Shown: positions 12,401 to 24,847, counted from the stretch's first letter. The stretch is DNA of 64,000 bases from Phlegmacium glaucopus (GCA_015039465.1 MU130497.1:1266528-1330527), one strand, 5' to 3'. The notes: generated by a model from the letters alone, not told the origin. Program-made: numbers and translations.

Positions 12401-13587
12401 AGATGGGCAGGACACAGACAGTGAGGAAAATGGTCTTGATCATCCCACTCCAGCTGTTATCCGCATTGCTTCACAAGCAGCTGTTCTGTTGATTGAAAAA
12501 TATCTTGATTTACTGTGGGACTGTGATATATATATCATTGCAATTGGTATGTAATTTATATCATCTCTATATTTTCATTTCTCAAATTTGAATGTCATAG
12601 TTATGTGTCCTGATCGCAAAACAGGATGGTTCAAGGAGCATTTGAAATATTCAGCTGCAGAAATCAAGAGGATCAAAACAATAGTTGTTAAGACATGGAA
12701 GTCAAAATATGCACCCCAGGATCAGCCAGAGAGCTCACAGGTTCAGAAGAAGGACAAGAGTCGCAAAGGGAAATTGGTATATTTCATCTCTTGATCATAT
12801 TGTTACCTTTAACTCACATCACCTAGGAGTTTTCAAAGTGGGCAACCAACCCTGATCAAGCACAGAAGAAACATGGATATGATCATATTGAAACCTACCT
12901 CAGTGAGCCCACACCTACCAAAGAATCTATTACTGCAGCTGGTGGTTATCTCAATTACTGGGCCACTGCTTGCAAGACACGCCCTTCAGTTGCTCAGATG
13001 GCACTGGACTACATTTCTGCACCTGGTATTTCTAATATTATCTTCATGATTTTATCTAACCATATATACAGCAACATCTGTGGATGCAGAACGTGCATTT
13101 TCAACGGGTCGTCGCCAAGTAAACTTCATGCAACATAATATGAGTTCTCAGACCTTCCAATCACAAATGGCTGTTGGTTCATGGGTTAAAACACCCCTGA
13201 ACCCTGGCCTCTCCAAAATTTCCAAAATTATTGCTGATCAACATCACTCAAAGTAATGTAGAAAATAAAGTAGTTCACACAAATTTGTACAACTCTAACT
13301 CGTTTATGGTCATTTAAATTCTATTTCACATTTCATTCTCAATTTATGTGTGTTGTCCTGATCAAACACTCTCTAATGCACCTAATTTTAAAGAAATTGG
13401 TCCAGTATTGGGTCCACAATGAGGGCAACAAAGTTGCAGCCCCACCATGAACCCTATGTGGACCCTGAGCTACCTAAATTAGTATGGTAGTTCCGGGAAC
13501 CGTGGAAACCGTACCGTACCATACCGTATTTGGTTGAACCGCGGTTGTCACACCGGTTGTTACCGGTTGTGACCATGCTAGTCCCTA
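9450..13587 (+). mobile_element. Complete hAT DNA transposon (4.1 kb)
   Basis: The ends are TAGGGACTAGC at 9450 and its inverted copy ending at 13587. The element is flanked by a perfect 8-bp duplication aaatacag (9442-9449 and 13588-13595). Subterminal regions are rich in accggta/ccgtacc units. The interior carries one spliced hAT transposase gene on the plus strand. Ends, duplication length and protein agree on the hAT superfamily. The transposase has an in-frame stop, so this copy needs help from another source to move. Confidence 0.95.
9681..13256 (+). pseudogene. hAT transposase, spliced, one nonsense codon
   Basis: Ten exons can be joined in phase with GT-AG introns: 9681-10068, 10121-10543, 10621-10768, 10816-10894, 10942-11397, 11920-12195, 12249-12546, 12601-12776, 12827-13025 and 13072-13256, giving about 875 residues. 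The N-terminus is proline/glutamine rich and acidic. A degenerate BED zinc finger follows (FVFTCKTHP ... EE). The core has DGWTS, SYLGLVVIWY and MDNASNCN, typical of hAT catalytic regions, and an RRVPTRWNS segment. The C-terminus has the dimerisation block SVDAERAFSTGRR. The start is the first ATG in a proline-rich frame after the left terminus. Codon 209 (10357-10359) is TGA in the original frame, so the gene is inactive unless read through. Intron 5 is unusually long at 522 bp. Confidence 0.85.
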
Positions 13588-13595
13588 AAATACAG

Positions 13596-14895
13596 TATTT
13601 ATACTGTAAAGATGAGTCACATGTAGTAAATGAGCCATAGGTAAAAGTAAAGGTAATTCATGCAATGAGTCATATGCATGTAGTGTAAGTTATAGATGAA
13701 ACATATGTGAAACTCTTTCCAATGCAATTCTTATATCAGTCACTTTATCTGTAAAATCACAAACTTAATCAATGAAATCAAAGAATTCTTTATCAAAAGC
13801 TTTGTGTTCTTTAGAGATGAAAGGCATGTTTTCATGTTTTTAAAATGGCAAAGTTTAAAGTTGATGTGATTGTTTATAGTTTGCCAACATGTCAAATGTG
13901 TTCTTGATGTTGACTTCTACATTGCTTCAGAGATTGGATATCCTTTCCATCAGATTTTGTATTGATATCTGTGACCTCATTTTTTGTGTCCAATGATTGC
14001 TTCTACTTTGTATTCTTCTTCTCCACTCACAATTTCAGTGGGTGGTTTCAGAAAATCGGGTCCATGAACTTCATTCTTGATGTAAGGCATGAGGAGATAT
14101 GTGTGAAAAACATTATGGATCTTCCATGTTTCAGGGAGATGTTGCCAGTCAGAGATGACATTTCTGATAGAATCTGAGGGAATAGTGGCTTATTAGCATA
14201 GCTCCTTTATATTGAAAGGCTGCCAAAGAAACTTGCCTTCTTTGAAATTTTCTCAACAGGCAACTTGCCTTTAGGGTGCATTGCCAGCAGAGCTTATTGT
14301 GAGACTGCAATGGTGATGGAGAGTAATTGAATCGTCAACTGATTAAAAAGAATAACATATTACAAGATCTGTGGGCAACCTGCCATTGAGGGAGCTTTGC
14401 TGGGGCTATCTTTGGTTGCTGTGCGGTAACAGGGACCTTTCCATTGCCATAAAGTTCATGTTAGCTGACCAATGATCTTTAAGAATCATTACCGATGGAT
14501 CTTCCAATCAATTTGTTGCCAGCAGCACCATATATCAATCTGTAGCTACATTTCCCATCAAGATTACCTGCTGTACAATCCATAGATACACCAACATAAG
14601 ATGACATTGAATATTGACCATATATCTGGCAGCTTCTGGCTCATCTAACCCTGGTGAGCAATAGGAAAACATTAACTGAACTGTTCTTTACCAAATCATT
14701 CCCTTAGCATACCCATTTGCCTACTTCAACACCCAACCATTTTCCACCTATAATTCCTCTTGTATTATCCATTTCACTCAATTCTCCCTTGAAGAATCTC
14801 TAAGTACATTCCATCCATAGAAGTAATAGGTTTTTTACTGATCATATGTAGCAATGGTGAATCCACAAACCTTTAAAGGCCTATGAAAGGACTTT
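13596..14895. other. Noncoding stretch, no recognised feature
   Basis: No gene supported. A 71-codon frame at 13962-14177 has no recognisable motif. Flanking elements begin at 14896. Confidence 0.35.
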
Positions 14896-16943
14896 TTGAT
14901 AAGCGAGAAGTCCACATATGCTGCTGGTGTACAAGAAGGATACAGTGGAGATGCTCTGACTAGTATTCAATGCTGTTACTTCAAGAGATTTCCAATTGAC
15001 TTGCCGCATGACGAAGAACCATTAGCCAATTATCTGTCAAGTGTGGATGATAATGCTGCAGACACAGATTTAAAGGTACCAGATGCAAATAAAATGAGCC
15101 AAGAGGGATATGATGAAGCCATAGAAAAATTGAAGGAAAGGCAGAAGCTCATTGATTATCACAAAGCAGTGAGTTTTTTGTTTGAAGTCACATGCTGTGC
15201 TGACCAACAATGTAGCAAATCAAATGCTGGATAGCCTACCAGTACACCAAGGATCAAGACATGGATCCTGTTGACTCTGGTGCCAAGAACCCCTATCAAA
15301 TCCTTTTACACCAACTTACAGATTTTGGGAATACTCGTCCATGCTGCAAGACAGCCAGAAATATCTGGTGTAAAAGCCACAACCAACTCATCAATGATAC
15401 CATCAAGAATAAACTGAAGGTGCCTCACACCCAACAAGCTGCATTAAGGGACAAAGTTGCAAAAGAATTATTTGAAAGACTACCTCAAGTGGAACAGGAC
15501 CAGTGAGAGCAACAGGCAAAAGAAGAACACACAGAGGGGTTGGCCCAATGGCAGTACTTTACCCTCCCCCACACATTCTGCTTGGATCTGAGCAGATCTG
15601 AGCAGTCCAAGCAGAGTCCAAGCAGAGTCCAAGCAGATTCCAAGCAGATTCCAAGTGGATCCAAGCAAATAAGACACAAATTTATTAGGAAAATACTTCT
15701 GTTAAGGTTTTGTTAAGGTTCTGTTAAGGTTCTGTTAAGGTTAGGGAGGTATATAATTTGTTAAGGTTTTGTTAAGGTTTTGCTAAGGTTTTTGTTAAAG
15801 TTGTGTTAAGGTTAGGGAGGTATATAGTTTGTTAAGGTTTTATTAAGGTTTTTGTTAAGGTTTTGTTAAGGTTTTGTTAAGGTTAGGGAGGTATATAGGT
15901 TCCATTTCTAGCAGTCTGAGCGGATCTGAGCGGGTCTGAGCAAATTCTGCTTGGAATACACTTAAAAAGTGCTCAGATCTGAGCAGATTCCACTTGGAAT
16001 ATGTGGGGGAGAGTAAAGACCTCCCTAATGGGAGAAAGAACAGCAAGGCAAGGTTTCAATGGAACCTGCTGATCGTCAACGGCTAGTATTTCCTACTTTT
16101 CAATGACCTTTTCTAAATTAATTTTCTAGCTGCATCCAAGGTCTAGTTTGTTTTGTGGAACCCATCTTGGATATTATCTGCCAAGCAACTGGATGGAAAG
16201 CGACTTTGATTGCAGGAGGTCCTGAGCCTGCTCATGGTGATAGGCTCAACATGATTGTGTGAATTTTCTATCTATAAATAGCCCTGTAGTGACTGACATT
16301 GCTATATTCTAGTGTGTGTTCTGGAAAAATGATGGGTGATGTGCCTTTGACTTTCAGAAAAATGGAGCAAGCACAATACAAGCAATATATTGTGCCAACA
16401 TTTGGGTGATTCCTGCAATCCTGTTACAGTATGCCCTTTCCCTCTCATATTCTACACAAAACTTCTAAAATATGTTAAACAGCGCCAGAAGAATGTTGCT
16501 TGTGTGCATTGCCACAAGAAGAAGGTTTTGAAACTTTGGAGGCTCTAATGACAGAATCATCACAGACTGAGGCAGAGTATGATACCATCCAGTTCCCACC
16601 TCATGCTGATCAAGATTCAACAAGCCAGTCACCTTCTCCAGAAGACGACCTTTTGCCAGCAAGCTCTACAACCTCAGTGGGACCACAGGCCATGCCAGAA
16701 GGATCACAGTCCCCGACAATCCAAATTGACAAAGACATAGCAAGCATTCAACGTCAACTAACCCCCTCACCACATGACATTCCTCAACATGAACCATCTA
16801 CTCTATCTGGTACTCCCACTGGCCCTTTCGCCGCCTCTCCTTCCCTAAGTTATGTTTCATCGCCTCATCATTCTGCACCTCCAAGTCTGTTGGGGAGCCA
16901 TGCCCAAACTCCCGGTATTCCCCTGACACCAACTGCACGGTGA
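14896..16943 (+). pseudogene. Decayed gene of a large basidiomycete repeat family, function unknown
   Basis: Segments of one protein are visible across three frames. 14896-15175 has GYDEAIEKLKERQKLI. 15261-15505 has NPYQILLHQLTDFG and LRDKVAKELFERL. 16130-16420 has QGLVCFVEPI and IAGGPEPAHGDRL. 16500-16943 is a serine/proline/threonine-rich acidic tail. From memory this order matches a highly expanded mushroom family that I associate with mobile DNA but cannot assign a biochemical role. A TGA at 15504-15506 and the MITE at 15552-16023 break it. The first exon has no ATG in frame, so the 5' end is missing or upstream. Introns are likely near 15170-15255 and 16260-16330. Confidence 0.55.
15552..16023. 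mobile_element. MITE of the TTTACMCTCCCCCACA family
   Basis: The left end is cagtactttaccctccccc and the right end gtgggggagagtaaagacctc. The flanks are cccaatgg (15544-15551) and cctaatgg (16024-16031), an 8-bp duplication with one transition. The subterminal regions consist of repeated gatctgagcag and gtccaagcag units. The middle (about 15700-15895) is an imperfect array of gttaaggtttt. No coding sequence. It belongs to the same terminal family as the elements at 24312-24847, 26805-27782, 26829-27272 and 45144. Confidence 0.85.
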
Positions 16944-18247
16944 TGTATCTGCACAGAGGTTGTTGAGAAAAGGTGTATTTTCAAGATTATAAAAATCTCT
17001 ACTCAAAACAATAACTCAATCAATACTTTATACAATCTTAATAATGCAAGTTGGGTTTTCTAGAAAGTATAACCTTTCCAAGATTTTGAAATTCACTTCA
17101 ACTAATACACACAACAACAACAATAATTTGGATCAATTGAAGGATGATCAAACTTTTAAGTGGTTTTGCAATTTATGGCTTGCACCAACAATCAGTCAAA
17201 GAATTCCTAAGACTTTACTGATTGATTTAAACTTGTGTACACAAAAGTCCAAGACTTTGTTACAACTTCAACACAATTGCATACACAAGAAGTCCCCTTG
17301 CTTCTGTTATGACTTCAACACAATTGCATACACAAGAAGACTCAAACTTCTGCTATGACTTTAACACAACACAACTTTTATAACAATTCAACAATTGTTA
17401 CAACAAGTTCAACACTCTGAGAAACTGATTTATTTTCAATGCCCAAATCTCAAAGACAAGTGTTCTTGCTCAATGTCTAAGACAGTGAGCTGTACTAGGT
17501 TGCAAATGAGGGGGGAAAGAAAGAATCCAATTTTCTGACTATTTTCAAACCCTGGGAGGTATTTTATACATTTGAGATATTTAAAAATAGATAATGTCCA
17601 AAAATAGATATACTGGTTCCTGGTACCTTTACTTTGGTTCTGGCACCATGTGCACTCATTGTTCCTGAAAATATAGGGGTTGTCTATTTTTAGCCCCATG
17701 TTACTAATTTTAGGTAGTTTCCACCCCTCTTGATGGTAACTGTGCCTATTGTGCCTGGAAACAATCTTTATGATTGTTCAGCACTCCCCCTATCCTTAAT
17801 CATCATGATTCCCACACAATCACATGGTTCCACTATCTTGGTTATTCTGCTTCCACTGTTGCTAGGGCACCAACTTCCCCTGAATATTTATTAATAATAT
17901 TCTGTTGCTCCAAAATCACACCCCATGACATTTGCTAACCCAATATTGTTTATTTAACTTTTCCTGTGCCAAGTCTATAAGGATATTCATGGATTTATTG
18001 GTTTTAATCCAGACATGCAATTTGTAGTGTAACAAATGATAGTCTATTGACCACACTTATTAACTATATGCATTTAAGTCACACAGTAATAGGTCTAATC
18101 AGCAGTTGTAGGGTAGACAACTCTGATTCCCTTGTCTATTATCAGTTGTATTAGCCAGTTATTGGTGCATTAATTAATATTTATGCTGAAATAATAGATA
18201 AAAATTGCAAAAACCATGCTTATGCAGATTTAAATCATATCACCATC
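16944..18247. other. AT-rich repeats between genes
   Basis: No gene. 17273-17365 holds an imperfect tandem duplication of a 46-47-bp unit containing cacaattgcatacacaagaag. 17436-17700 is an inverted copy of the repeat at about 2280-2500. The right boundary is where recognisable helicase coding sequence begins. Confidence 0.5.
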
Positions 18248-19659
18248 TATACCTTGGCATTTCTTCTTGGCGACTTTTCCACCGCACATTCTGAATTTAA
18301 TCAAGGAAAAATTGCTCAGGCCCAGTTTCAACTACATCCATGTTACATTGAATCATCCATCATTTACGCAACCCATCCAGTCGAAAACAGTATCGAGGAC
18401 GTTCGCAACTATGAGTGCTTTCTCCAGTCACCATTCAATCTTGAATCCCAACCTCACGTTCTGATATTTTTTGATGACAAGTAACTTACAACGAAGGTTG
18501 AAGCGCATCTTGAATCTTGCCTTCCACCTCAAGAGCATGGAAAGGCATTATTTGATATTACCACTCCTTCATGTCGAAGGAATACCTCGAAAAAGTTCAC
18601 GACAATTTCATCTCACCCACTGGGACATGCAAAATTCTGATCGCGACTTCAGGAGAATCTGTTGTAAGATGTATCTTGATATCACCTTCTTGCGCGCTAA
18701 TACTTCCCATTGTTTCGAGGGAATTGACTTTCCAAACGTTAAAATTGTGTGCACAGTGGGCCTTCCAACGAATATTGTGGATGCCCTCCAATGGGGAGGT
18801 CGGGCAATCCAAATAGGAGATGAGCCTGCACTCTTTGTTGTGTTCTACAAATCCTGGGCACTCGAAATCAATCTCAGGGAGTACATCGATGGCAATGGCG
18901 GCAACAATATTGATGACCCCGACCGGTGGTACACTGAAAGTTAACTCTCAACGACGAGAGCGTGCGCCATATTCCTCAGTCCATCTTGTGCAGTGCCCGA
19001 CCTGCTTGTGTCAGTTTTACGGAGACTACCTTGATGATAAATCAGCTACTGGTGAGTGGTTCCAAGTCACTTATTCTATATCATTATTGACTAAAATATC
19101 AGCAGTTAATTACACGAGTGAATTTTGCTGCGATCGACATGGCGACGAGTTCAACTTGCAAATCTTTTTGCCTGGCACCATCTATAAGGCAACAGGAGAG
19201 AAACAGAAAGCCGACACCCAGGCAGATGTCACCTCAGCAAAGCTTCAACCAAAAGCTAACCAAATTATTCTTGACAGCAAAATCACTGAATGGTTGAAAG
19301 GTGAAACTGCTCAAGACCCAATTGGTCGCCCCTACTACCACATTCTTTCTGACGATCATAAGAAAGCACTAGTACGAATCACCTCAAAGGACCTTCATTC
19401 CGCAACAACTATCATGGAAGCCTTGGAAGAAACCAAAGAATGGGGCACACAGTGGGCAGATAAACTATTTCATTTAATTTCCAAGCATGACATGGCTACC
19501 AAAGCAGCTGCATCTAAGGCGAAGGCCCAGACTGCAAAGGCCCATAAGGTTGCAGCTTCTAGCAGTGGTTTTATTATTGCTACTCCTGATACTTATTTAA
19601 ATCCCAAAGCAAGTACTAGTGAAACAACTCCAAGTCGCAAGAAAACAAAGCTTAATTAG
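18248..19659 (+). pseudogene. RecQ-like DNA helicase, C-terminal half, broken
   Basis: The plus strand begins at motif III (LATFPPHIL, about 18262) and continues through motif IV-V and VI. At 18714-18810 it reads EGIDFPNVKIVCTVGLP and then QWGGRAIQ. The last motif VI arginine is glutamine (CAA, probably from CGA). Motif I and the DEAH box are absent, so the 5' half was lost. A cysteine-rich segment follows (QCPTCLCQFY, then FCCDRHG), resembling a zinc-binding module, and then a lysine/alanine-rich tail ending at 19657-19659. Several frame changes occur between 18430 and 18950. It converges on the DUF6589 gene, whose end lies 9 bp away, the same layout as at 52800-57950. Confidence 0.75.
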
Positions 19660-20619
19660 ACTTGTAATTACTCAACATCATCTTGTACACTAGTTACCAC
19701 AGAGCCGTCTGTATCAATAACCACCTCTTGAAATTCTGCGGGTGAGATATCATCAGTTTTGTCAGCATCAAAGCCCCTGCCCAGCTTCAGTTCCTCCAGC
19801 TTCTTGTTGTATGTTGTGAGTGAGGACATTGCAAATTTTTGGTACCCCACTTGGTGAAGATTAGGAACTGTCTTCGTTTGAACTTTGCACCAGCTTTGGA
19901 GCTCATGTTGTAATTTAAGCTCCTGAGCATGGTCAGCAATACATATTATGAGAGCAATTGTTGGGGTATTTTTGTGCGTTGAACCCTGGTAGCTGGTCCC
20001 CAAGCTCCTGTCACGCGCTTCTTGATGAGCTGGAGATAATTGACAGCTGCTGAAATATTCCCCAGACGATCCCAGTCAGCATAAATTCACTTTGCAGCAA
20101 ATAAAGCCTGGAGAAAAGTGTGGTGAGTATAAGGCAGCTAATAGTGAAAAGGCAAACCTTTCAAATATCCGATAAGGTGTTCGATATTCATGTCAATCCC
20201 CATGGCGTGACCTTTGAGCCCAGATGGATTTACGAGCATAATATCATGCATAATATTCCTGGAACTAGTAGTTAGGCAAGCATAATAAACATGAATAATA
20301 AAACCTACGCGAGCTCTGGTGTCCAAACTTCTTTGATGTTGAAAATCAAATGCAAAATTTTGGTTGAATAGTTGTTCAAACCGGCACCTCGAAAAATGCA
20401 TGCAATGTCAGGTAAAATATCTTCTATCCGTCCAAAATCTCCACTAGCAATGGCATCAGTGAGCTTGATGACATAAAGCAGGTCATGAGTAAGCAGGATC
20501 GTGCTTTCATAGACAGAGTCGACTGGAGAAGTGTGCTCAACCTCATCCTCCAAGTCAGAGTTGTTGGATTTTTTCGACTTCTTAGGCTTCTTGGGAGGAT
20601 CAGATTTGGGTATATCGGA

Positions 20620-20884
20620 TGTTGAAATTATCAGTTACAGTGCAAGCTGATCGTATCGATATGGACCAGAGTAGATAGCAGGAATAAGTAGCCAATAGCG
20701 ATATGTACTCGTATCTACATAGCCACGACACATATGTATATGTATAAGTACTAAACCTTTGGGGATGGAATACCCCATTGGTTTGAACCAATATACTGCG
20801 GATTCCCTCTCTAGCTTAAGCTCCACATCGTTAGCGCTCTCGTCTAGATACGTATACTTCAAACCGACATTACAAATTTCAACA
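20620..20884 (+). repeat. 5' LTR of the gag-only element
   Basis: 265 bp with TG...CA ends inside an inverted TGTTGAAAT/ATTTCAACA pair. It differs from the 3' LTR by a 6-bp tatgta duplication near 20732 and a few base changes. Confidence 0.93.
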
Positions 20885-20913
20885 CAAACCGATCAACACT
20901 CGACGCTCCCAGT

Positions 20914-21598
20914 ATGTCTGCCTCTACAGTCCCCACTAGCGAGTCTCGAGATACCGTTGTCGCTGCCCTGGCTTCCAAACCCAATTTCACGGATCCTCAG
21001 ACGATCACGTTACATAACTGGGTTATACGTCTTGTCACTGGGCTATTCAACTATACATCACAATATGTGAGGTATTTTTTAGACGTTTTATCAGTCTCAA
21101 CGACCGTATCCACGTCCTCAAAGATAAAGCCGGGATCGATCCCGCTGCACCTTCATCCCCTGCACATCATTCTGCACCTTCATCCCCTGCACATCATTCT
21201 GCACGTCCATCGAAATTGATCAGATGTCAGAAATGTCATGCACTTGGTCACGACAAAGACTCATGTCGCACCAAAGACCCCACCCTCATAAGAAAACAAG
21301 TAAACAACAACAGGAGACAAAGGATACAAGCGAATCGAGTAGAACCACCCCCTCTTTCCTTTCCTTACTATCCCAACAACTACTTCAACCCTTATGATCG
21401 CCACCAGCGAGTGGAGTCCACCATGCATCCGACGGGAGGACGCACTATGCAAACCCGCTCCATGACACAACCTCTAACATCGCTTGTAGCCGACGCTAGG
21501 GAACTTAGGAGGAGAAAAGCCCAATCGACACGGGATAAGCGCCACAATCCAACGACACCACCTGAATCCCAGCCGACCTTGTTCAGCTCGAGGAGGAG
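20914..21598 (+). pseudogene. Small Gag-like protein with CCHC zinc knuckle
   Basis: The frame from ATG 20914 begins MSASTVPTSESRD. After a poly-T run at about 21074-21079 the protein continues in another frame through APSSPAHHS, present twice because of a 26-bp tandem duplication, into a zinc knuckle CQKCHALGHDKDSC (about 21225-21270). It ends with a basic, arginine-rich tail that runs into the 3' LTR. Either one base was lost at the T run or the two frames are joined by frameshifting. The CCHC knuckle and position between LTRs identify it as a nucleocapsid-like Gag. Confidence 0.75.
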
Positions 21599-21857
21599 TG
21601 TTGAAATTATCAGTTACAGTGCGAGCTGATCGTATCGATATGGACCAGAGTAGATAGCAGGAATAAGTAGCCAATAGCGATATGTACTCGTATCTACATA
21701 GCCACGACACATATGTATAAGTACTAAACCTTTGGGGATGGAATACCCCATCGGTTTGAACCAATATACTGCGGATTCCCCCTCTAGCTTAAGCTCCACA
21801 TCGTTAGCGCTCTCGTCTAGATACGTATACTTCAAACCGACATTACAAATTTCAACA
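21599..21857 (+). repeat. 3' LTR of the gag-only element
   Basis: 259 bp, near-identical to 20620-20884, preceded by a purine tract and followed by the tcgga duplication. Confidence 0.93.
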
Positions 21858-24311
21858 TCGGAAGTCGGTGTGACATATTTCTTGATAATACATTGTGCTA
21901 TCAAAATAATGTCCTTGGGCTTGGGGTTTGCTTTCGCAAAGTCAGGTAATGATGTCTGACCACATTCCTCTTGCCACGCATTGAAAATAAGGCCTTCAAG
22001 TATTTGTGTAAGTGCTGTCAAGAGGGTATGGAAATCCGGTTTTTCACAAGCTAGGCAAACTTTTTCAAGGATATTAAAATAGTATGCGAGTGAGCCATGT
22101 TGAGATATTGTTCCACGGTGGACATTGAGGAGTGCCCAGATCAGATTCATCAGGAGGTGAAATGTCCCAAATGCCAGCATGAAGATTTTGCGTTGTTCCC
22201 AAGCAGAGAAATCTTTGGCGTGAAGAGCCTGCACACTGCGTATCCTAGAATTAGTTAATTGATTGTTTAGACAGGGAATGGCATAGTCGTTCAGTTCCTG
22301 GGGATCTCGCTTGAGCTGATGAACATAGACCTTGTTGTGTACGTGGAGGTTTCCCATGATACTTGCTTCCTCAATGGTTGAAGTGGAAACAGGGTAAAAT
22401 CTTGTTTTTTTTTCAGGAGGCAGTTGGCGTTGTGGTCGGTTCTGGAACAAGGGATCAGAACCAAAGTCTGCAAGCTCAGGAACATATTTGAAAAGGATTT
22501 TTGAAATGTTGACAGTGGTCTGTGAGAAGTAAGAAGTAGCTGCCTCGACAGAAGGTCGCAAGTCCTGCTTTTGAGGGGTTTTGCATTTTTGAGGTTTTTC
22601 ATCATCGGCACCAAGCGCATATCTTCAAGTCGAGCATGTGGAAGTTTATAAATAACTGGGAAGGTGCCCGATTGGACTTTACTCATAGCATCAGGACGTT
22701 GTTCCACGAAAATCGAGCTCTTTATATTCATGTTGTCGTATGCAAACGCATGAGGTCCATGAGAAGCCTTAGCAGCCTGCTCCACGGAGAAGTTGGCTAG
22801 AGTGGAAACAGTTGTGGAAATAGATGAGAACGATGTTGTCAATGCACATCTTTGAAGGACGCCCATCAAATTACGTGAAGCCCCAGTTGACAAGGCCATC
22901 AGTCTGAGGCCTATTTGGACCCTGCACAAATTATGAGACCGTAGGTAGTGAACTTGAGTGCTTATGATGTTTCTTGTCTAGAGAATAATAAAACATAATT
23001 AAGAAGAGCAGTAAGGGTCAAGCTTACAGTAGGACGATTGCGAGATCCCTTTTCACGAGATCCTCTTGGTTCACTTGCAGCATGAAGAACTGAAGACCAG
23101 GTAGGGGTGATATCCACAGCGATCGGATCCATTATCTTGTTGATATCCCATCCTCGATGAATTCGGGAGTTGTTTGTGTGGTCGTCATAAAAGACTGGGT
23201 TTAGCAGCCTCCATCTCATCGTTGACCAGGTCACAGACAATGTTGATAGCATGAGGAACCATCCATTTCTTGAGAATTCTAGAGCCTCTATCGTCCTCAA
23301 GAATGGCTGACAAGAGCTGACAGATGTTATCTTTGTTTGTTCGACGGAAAAAAGCATTACGGGCCAAGTCATTAGAAGTCCTGCGATCAAGGAGATGCAA
23401 CAAGAGTAGTGTTGGAGTCAGGTCAGCATCAAGAAGCATATTCTGCACAGTCTTGATGGCCTGGGATTTTGTGATCTTCTTCTTTCTAGTTCGTGTCCTT
23501 GTTTCTGTAGGAGAATCCAGTTGTAGAGGCTTTCCAAGAATGTTATCAAAGGCAGGAAGCAATTGGCAGTTGTCAATCACAAGAGGTGACAAGTCTTCGG
23601 CAAACATGGGATCGTCATCATGAACAAGTCCGTAATTGGAGTCAGGTAAGCAAGAATGAGACTCTGGAGAAGCCTCAGGTGAGAACTTGTGATGATGATG
23701 CAGTCTGGATTTGTTCCAATCTTGGAATGGTGTGTCAGTGGACAATGGGGTGACTGGCGAGAATCTGAATGAGTTTGGCACAGCAAAGTGACTGGATTTT
23801 TGAAATCAGACAGTGAATTAAGTACTCGGAGTTCGTAAACATACCTGGAATAATGGTCAGGATATCTATAAAAGCTATCTGCAAAATGTTCGGGGATTTG
23901 GGGCATTGCAGACATGTTTCCTTGACCAGGCCAGTCATGAGTTCGGAAGTCAACATCCATCATGAAAGCATCCGGCGTTTTGGGGGTCATTACACCATGT
24001 GGTGCAAAGTATTGGGGTTGAATTGATCCAGAAGCCTCCCAACGTTTATTATGAACAGTTTCAAGAACAAGGATCAAGTTCTTCTTCAGTCTAGCATTTT
24101 GTTCTGCTGCTTTGCTGCCCAAGATCACAAAGGACGGTTGAGTGTTGTAGCCAGTATTTTCATTGGGCTTAGCATGCTGTGGTCTGACAGAGAAAGATGC
24201 AGGTTTGTACATTATAACCAGTGAGAAATGTATTGGAGCGGGGTATGGGTGACAGTAAAGAGCAGTGTATGTCGACGGTATGAACAACCTCTAAGGCATG
24301 TTCCAAAAATA

Positions 24312-24847
24312 TGTGTACTTTACAGTCCCCCATGTTGTCCGGCCGGAGTCCGCCGGACTGCCAAAAGTCCGGCGGAAGTCCAGCGGACTCCACTAAAATT
24401 CTGGTAAAATTCCGGTGAGAGTCCGGTGAGAGTCCGGTGAGAGTCCGGTCAGAGTCCGGTGAAAGTAGAAAATGCCTGGACTGTATGTCTGGTCACAGTC
24501 CGGCGGACTTCCACCGGACATCCGCTGGACTTTTGATGGAATTTAGGGTTATATTTAGATTTAGAGGTTAGGCTTAGGGTTATATTTAGATTTAGGGCTT
24601 AGGCTTAGGGCTTAGGATTAATATTTAGGGATGGGGATATTTTCTGTCCGTGCGGTAGCGCGTTCTTAAGTTAGGAGGGTTAGGAGGGGATACAGGCATA
24701 TTTTGTACTTCCACCGGACTTCCGCCGGACTTCCACCGGACTCTCACCAGACTCTGACCGGACTTTTCTGGAGTCCACTGGAGTCCGCCGGACTCCGGTC
24801 AGTCCGGCGGAATTCCGGCCAGACAATGTGGGGGAGTGTAAAGACCT
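24312..24847. mobile_element. MITE with TCCGGCGGA arrays
   Basis: The left end is tgtgtactttacagtccccc and the right end gtgggggagtgtaaagacct. An exact 8-bp duplication caaaaata flanks it (24304-24311 and 24848-24855). Subterminal arrays of tccggcggactcc and gagtccggtga surround an ttagggttatatttagattt array. No coding sequence. It is inserted in the terminal repeat of the RecQ/DUF6589 element. It is the same subfamily as the outer MITE at 26805-27782, in the opposite orientation. Confidence 0.9.

Larger units (their letters stand above)
20620..21857 (+). mobile_element. Gag-only LTR retroelement nested in the DUF6589 gene
   Basis: Two direct repeats of 265 and 259 bp flank 714 bp of internal sequence. 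Both LTRs start TGTTGAAATTATCAG and end ACAAATTTCAACA. The flanks are tcgga at 20615-20619 and 21858-21862, a perfect 5-bp duplication. A purine tract (gaggaggag) sits directly before the 3' LTR. The interior encodes only a small Gag-like protein with no protease, reverse transcriptase or integrase. The element must be mobilised in trans. The near identity of the LTRs (one 6-bp indel and a few substitutions) means that it is young. Confidence 0.93.
19668..24290 (-). pseudogene. DUF6589-family protein gene, split by an LTR element
   Basis: The minus strand runs from about 24287 to 19668 with several introns or frameshifts. Recognisable DUF6589 segments are FAYDNMNIKSS (about 22743-22710), NDYAIPCLNNQLTNSRIRS and TFHLLMNLIWALLNVHRG (22310-22090), IFRGAGLNNYSTKILHL (20410-20350) and MLVNPSGLKGHAMGIDMN (20245-20190). 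The N-terminal part (24287-22960) carries a helix-rich region and an RKKK run at 23490. The gag-only LTR element at 20620-21857 sits in the coding sequence with a 5-bp duplication, proving that the gene predates the insertion. DUF6589 proteins are expanded in mushroom genomes and their function is not established. My reading is a partner of the adjacent RecQ helicase in a mobile element. Confidence 0.75.

Noticed and set aside
15700..15895. gttaaggtt array as a telomere-like repeat
   Set aside because: It is the interior of a MITE with clear ends and target duplication, and the unit is irregular.
17044..17358. Plus-strand frame of 104 codons as a gene
   Set aside because: It is a translation of A/C-rich repeats, including the 46-47-bp duplication, with no domain.
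24541..24625. ttagggtt-containing array as an interstitial telomere
   Set aside because: The unit is longer and irregular (ttagggttatatttagattt) and lies within a MITE. It recurs inverted in the MITE at 26805.
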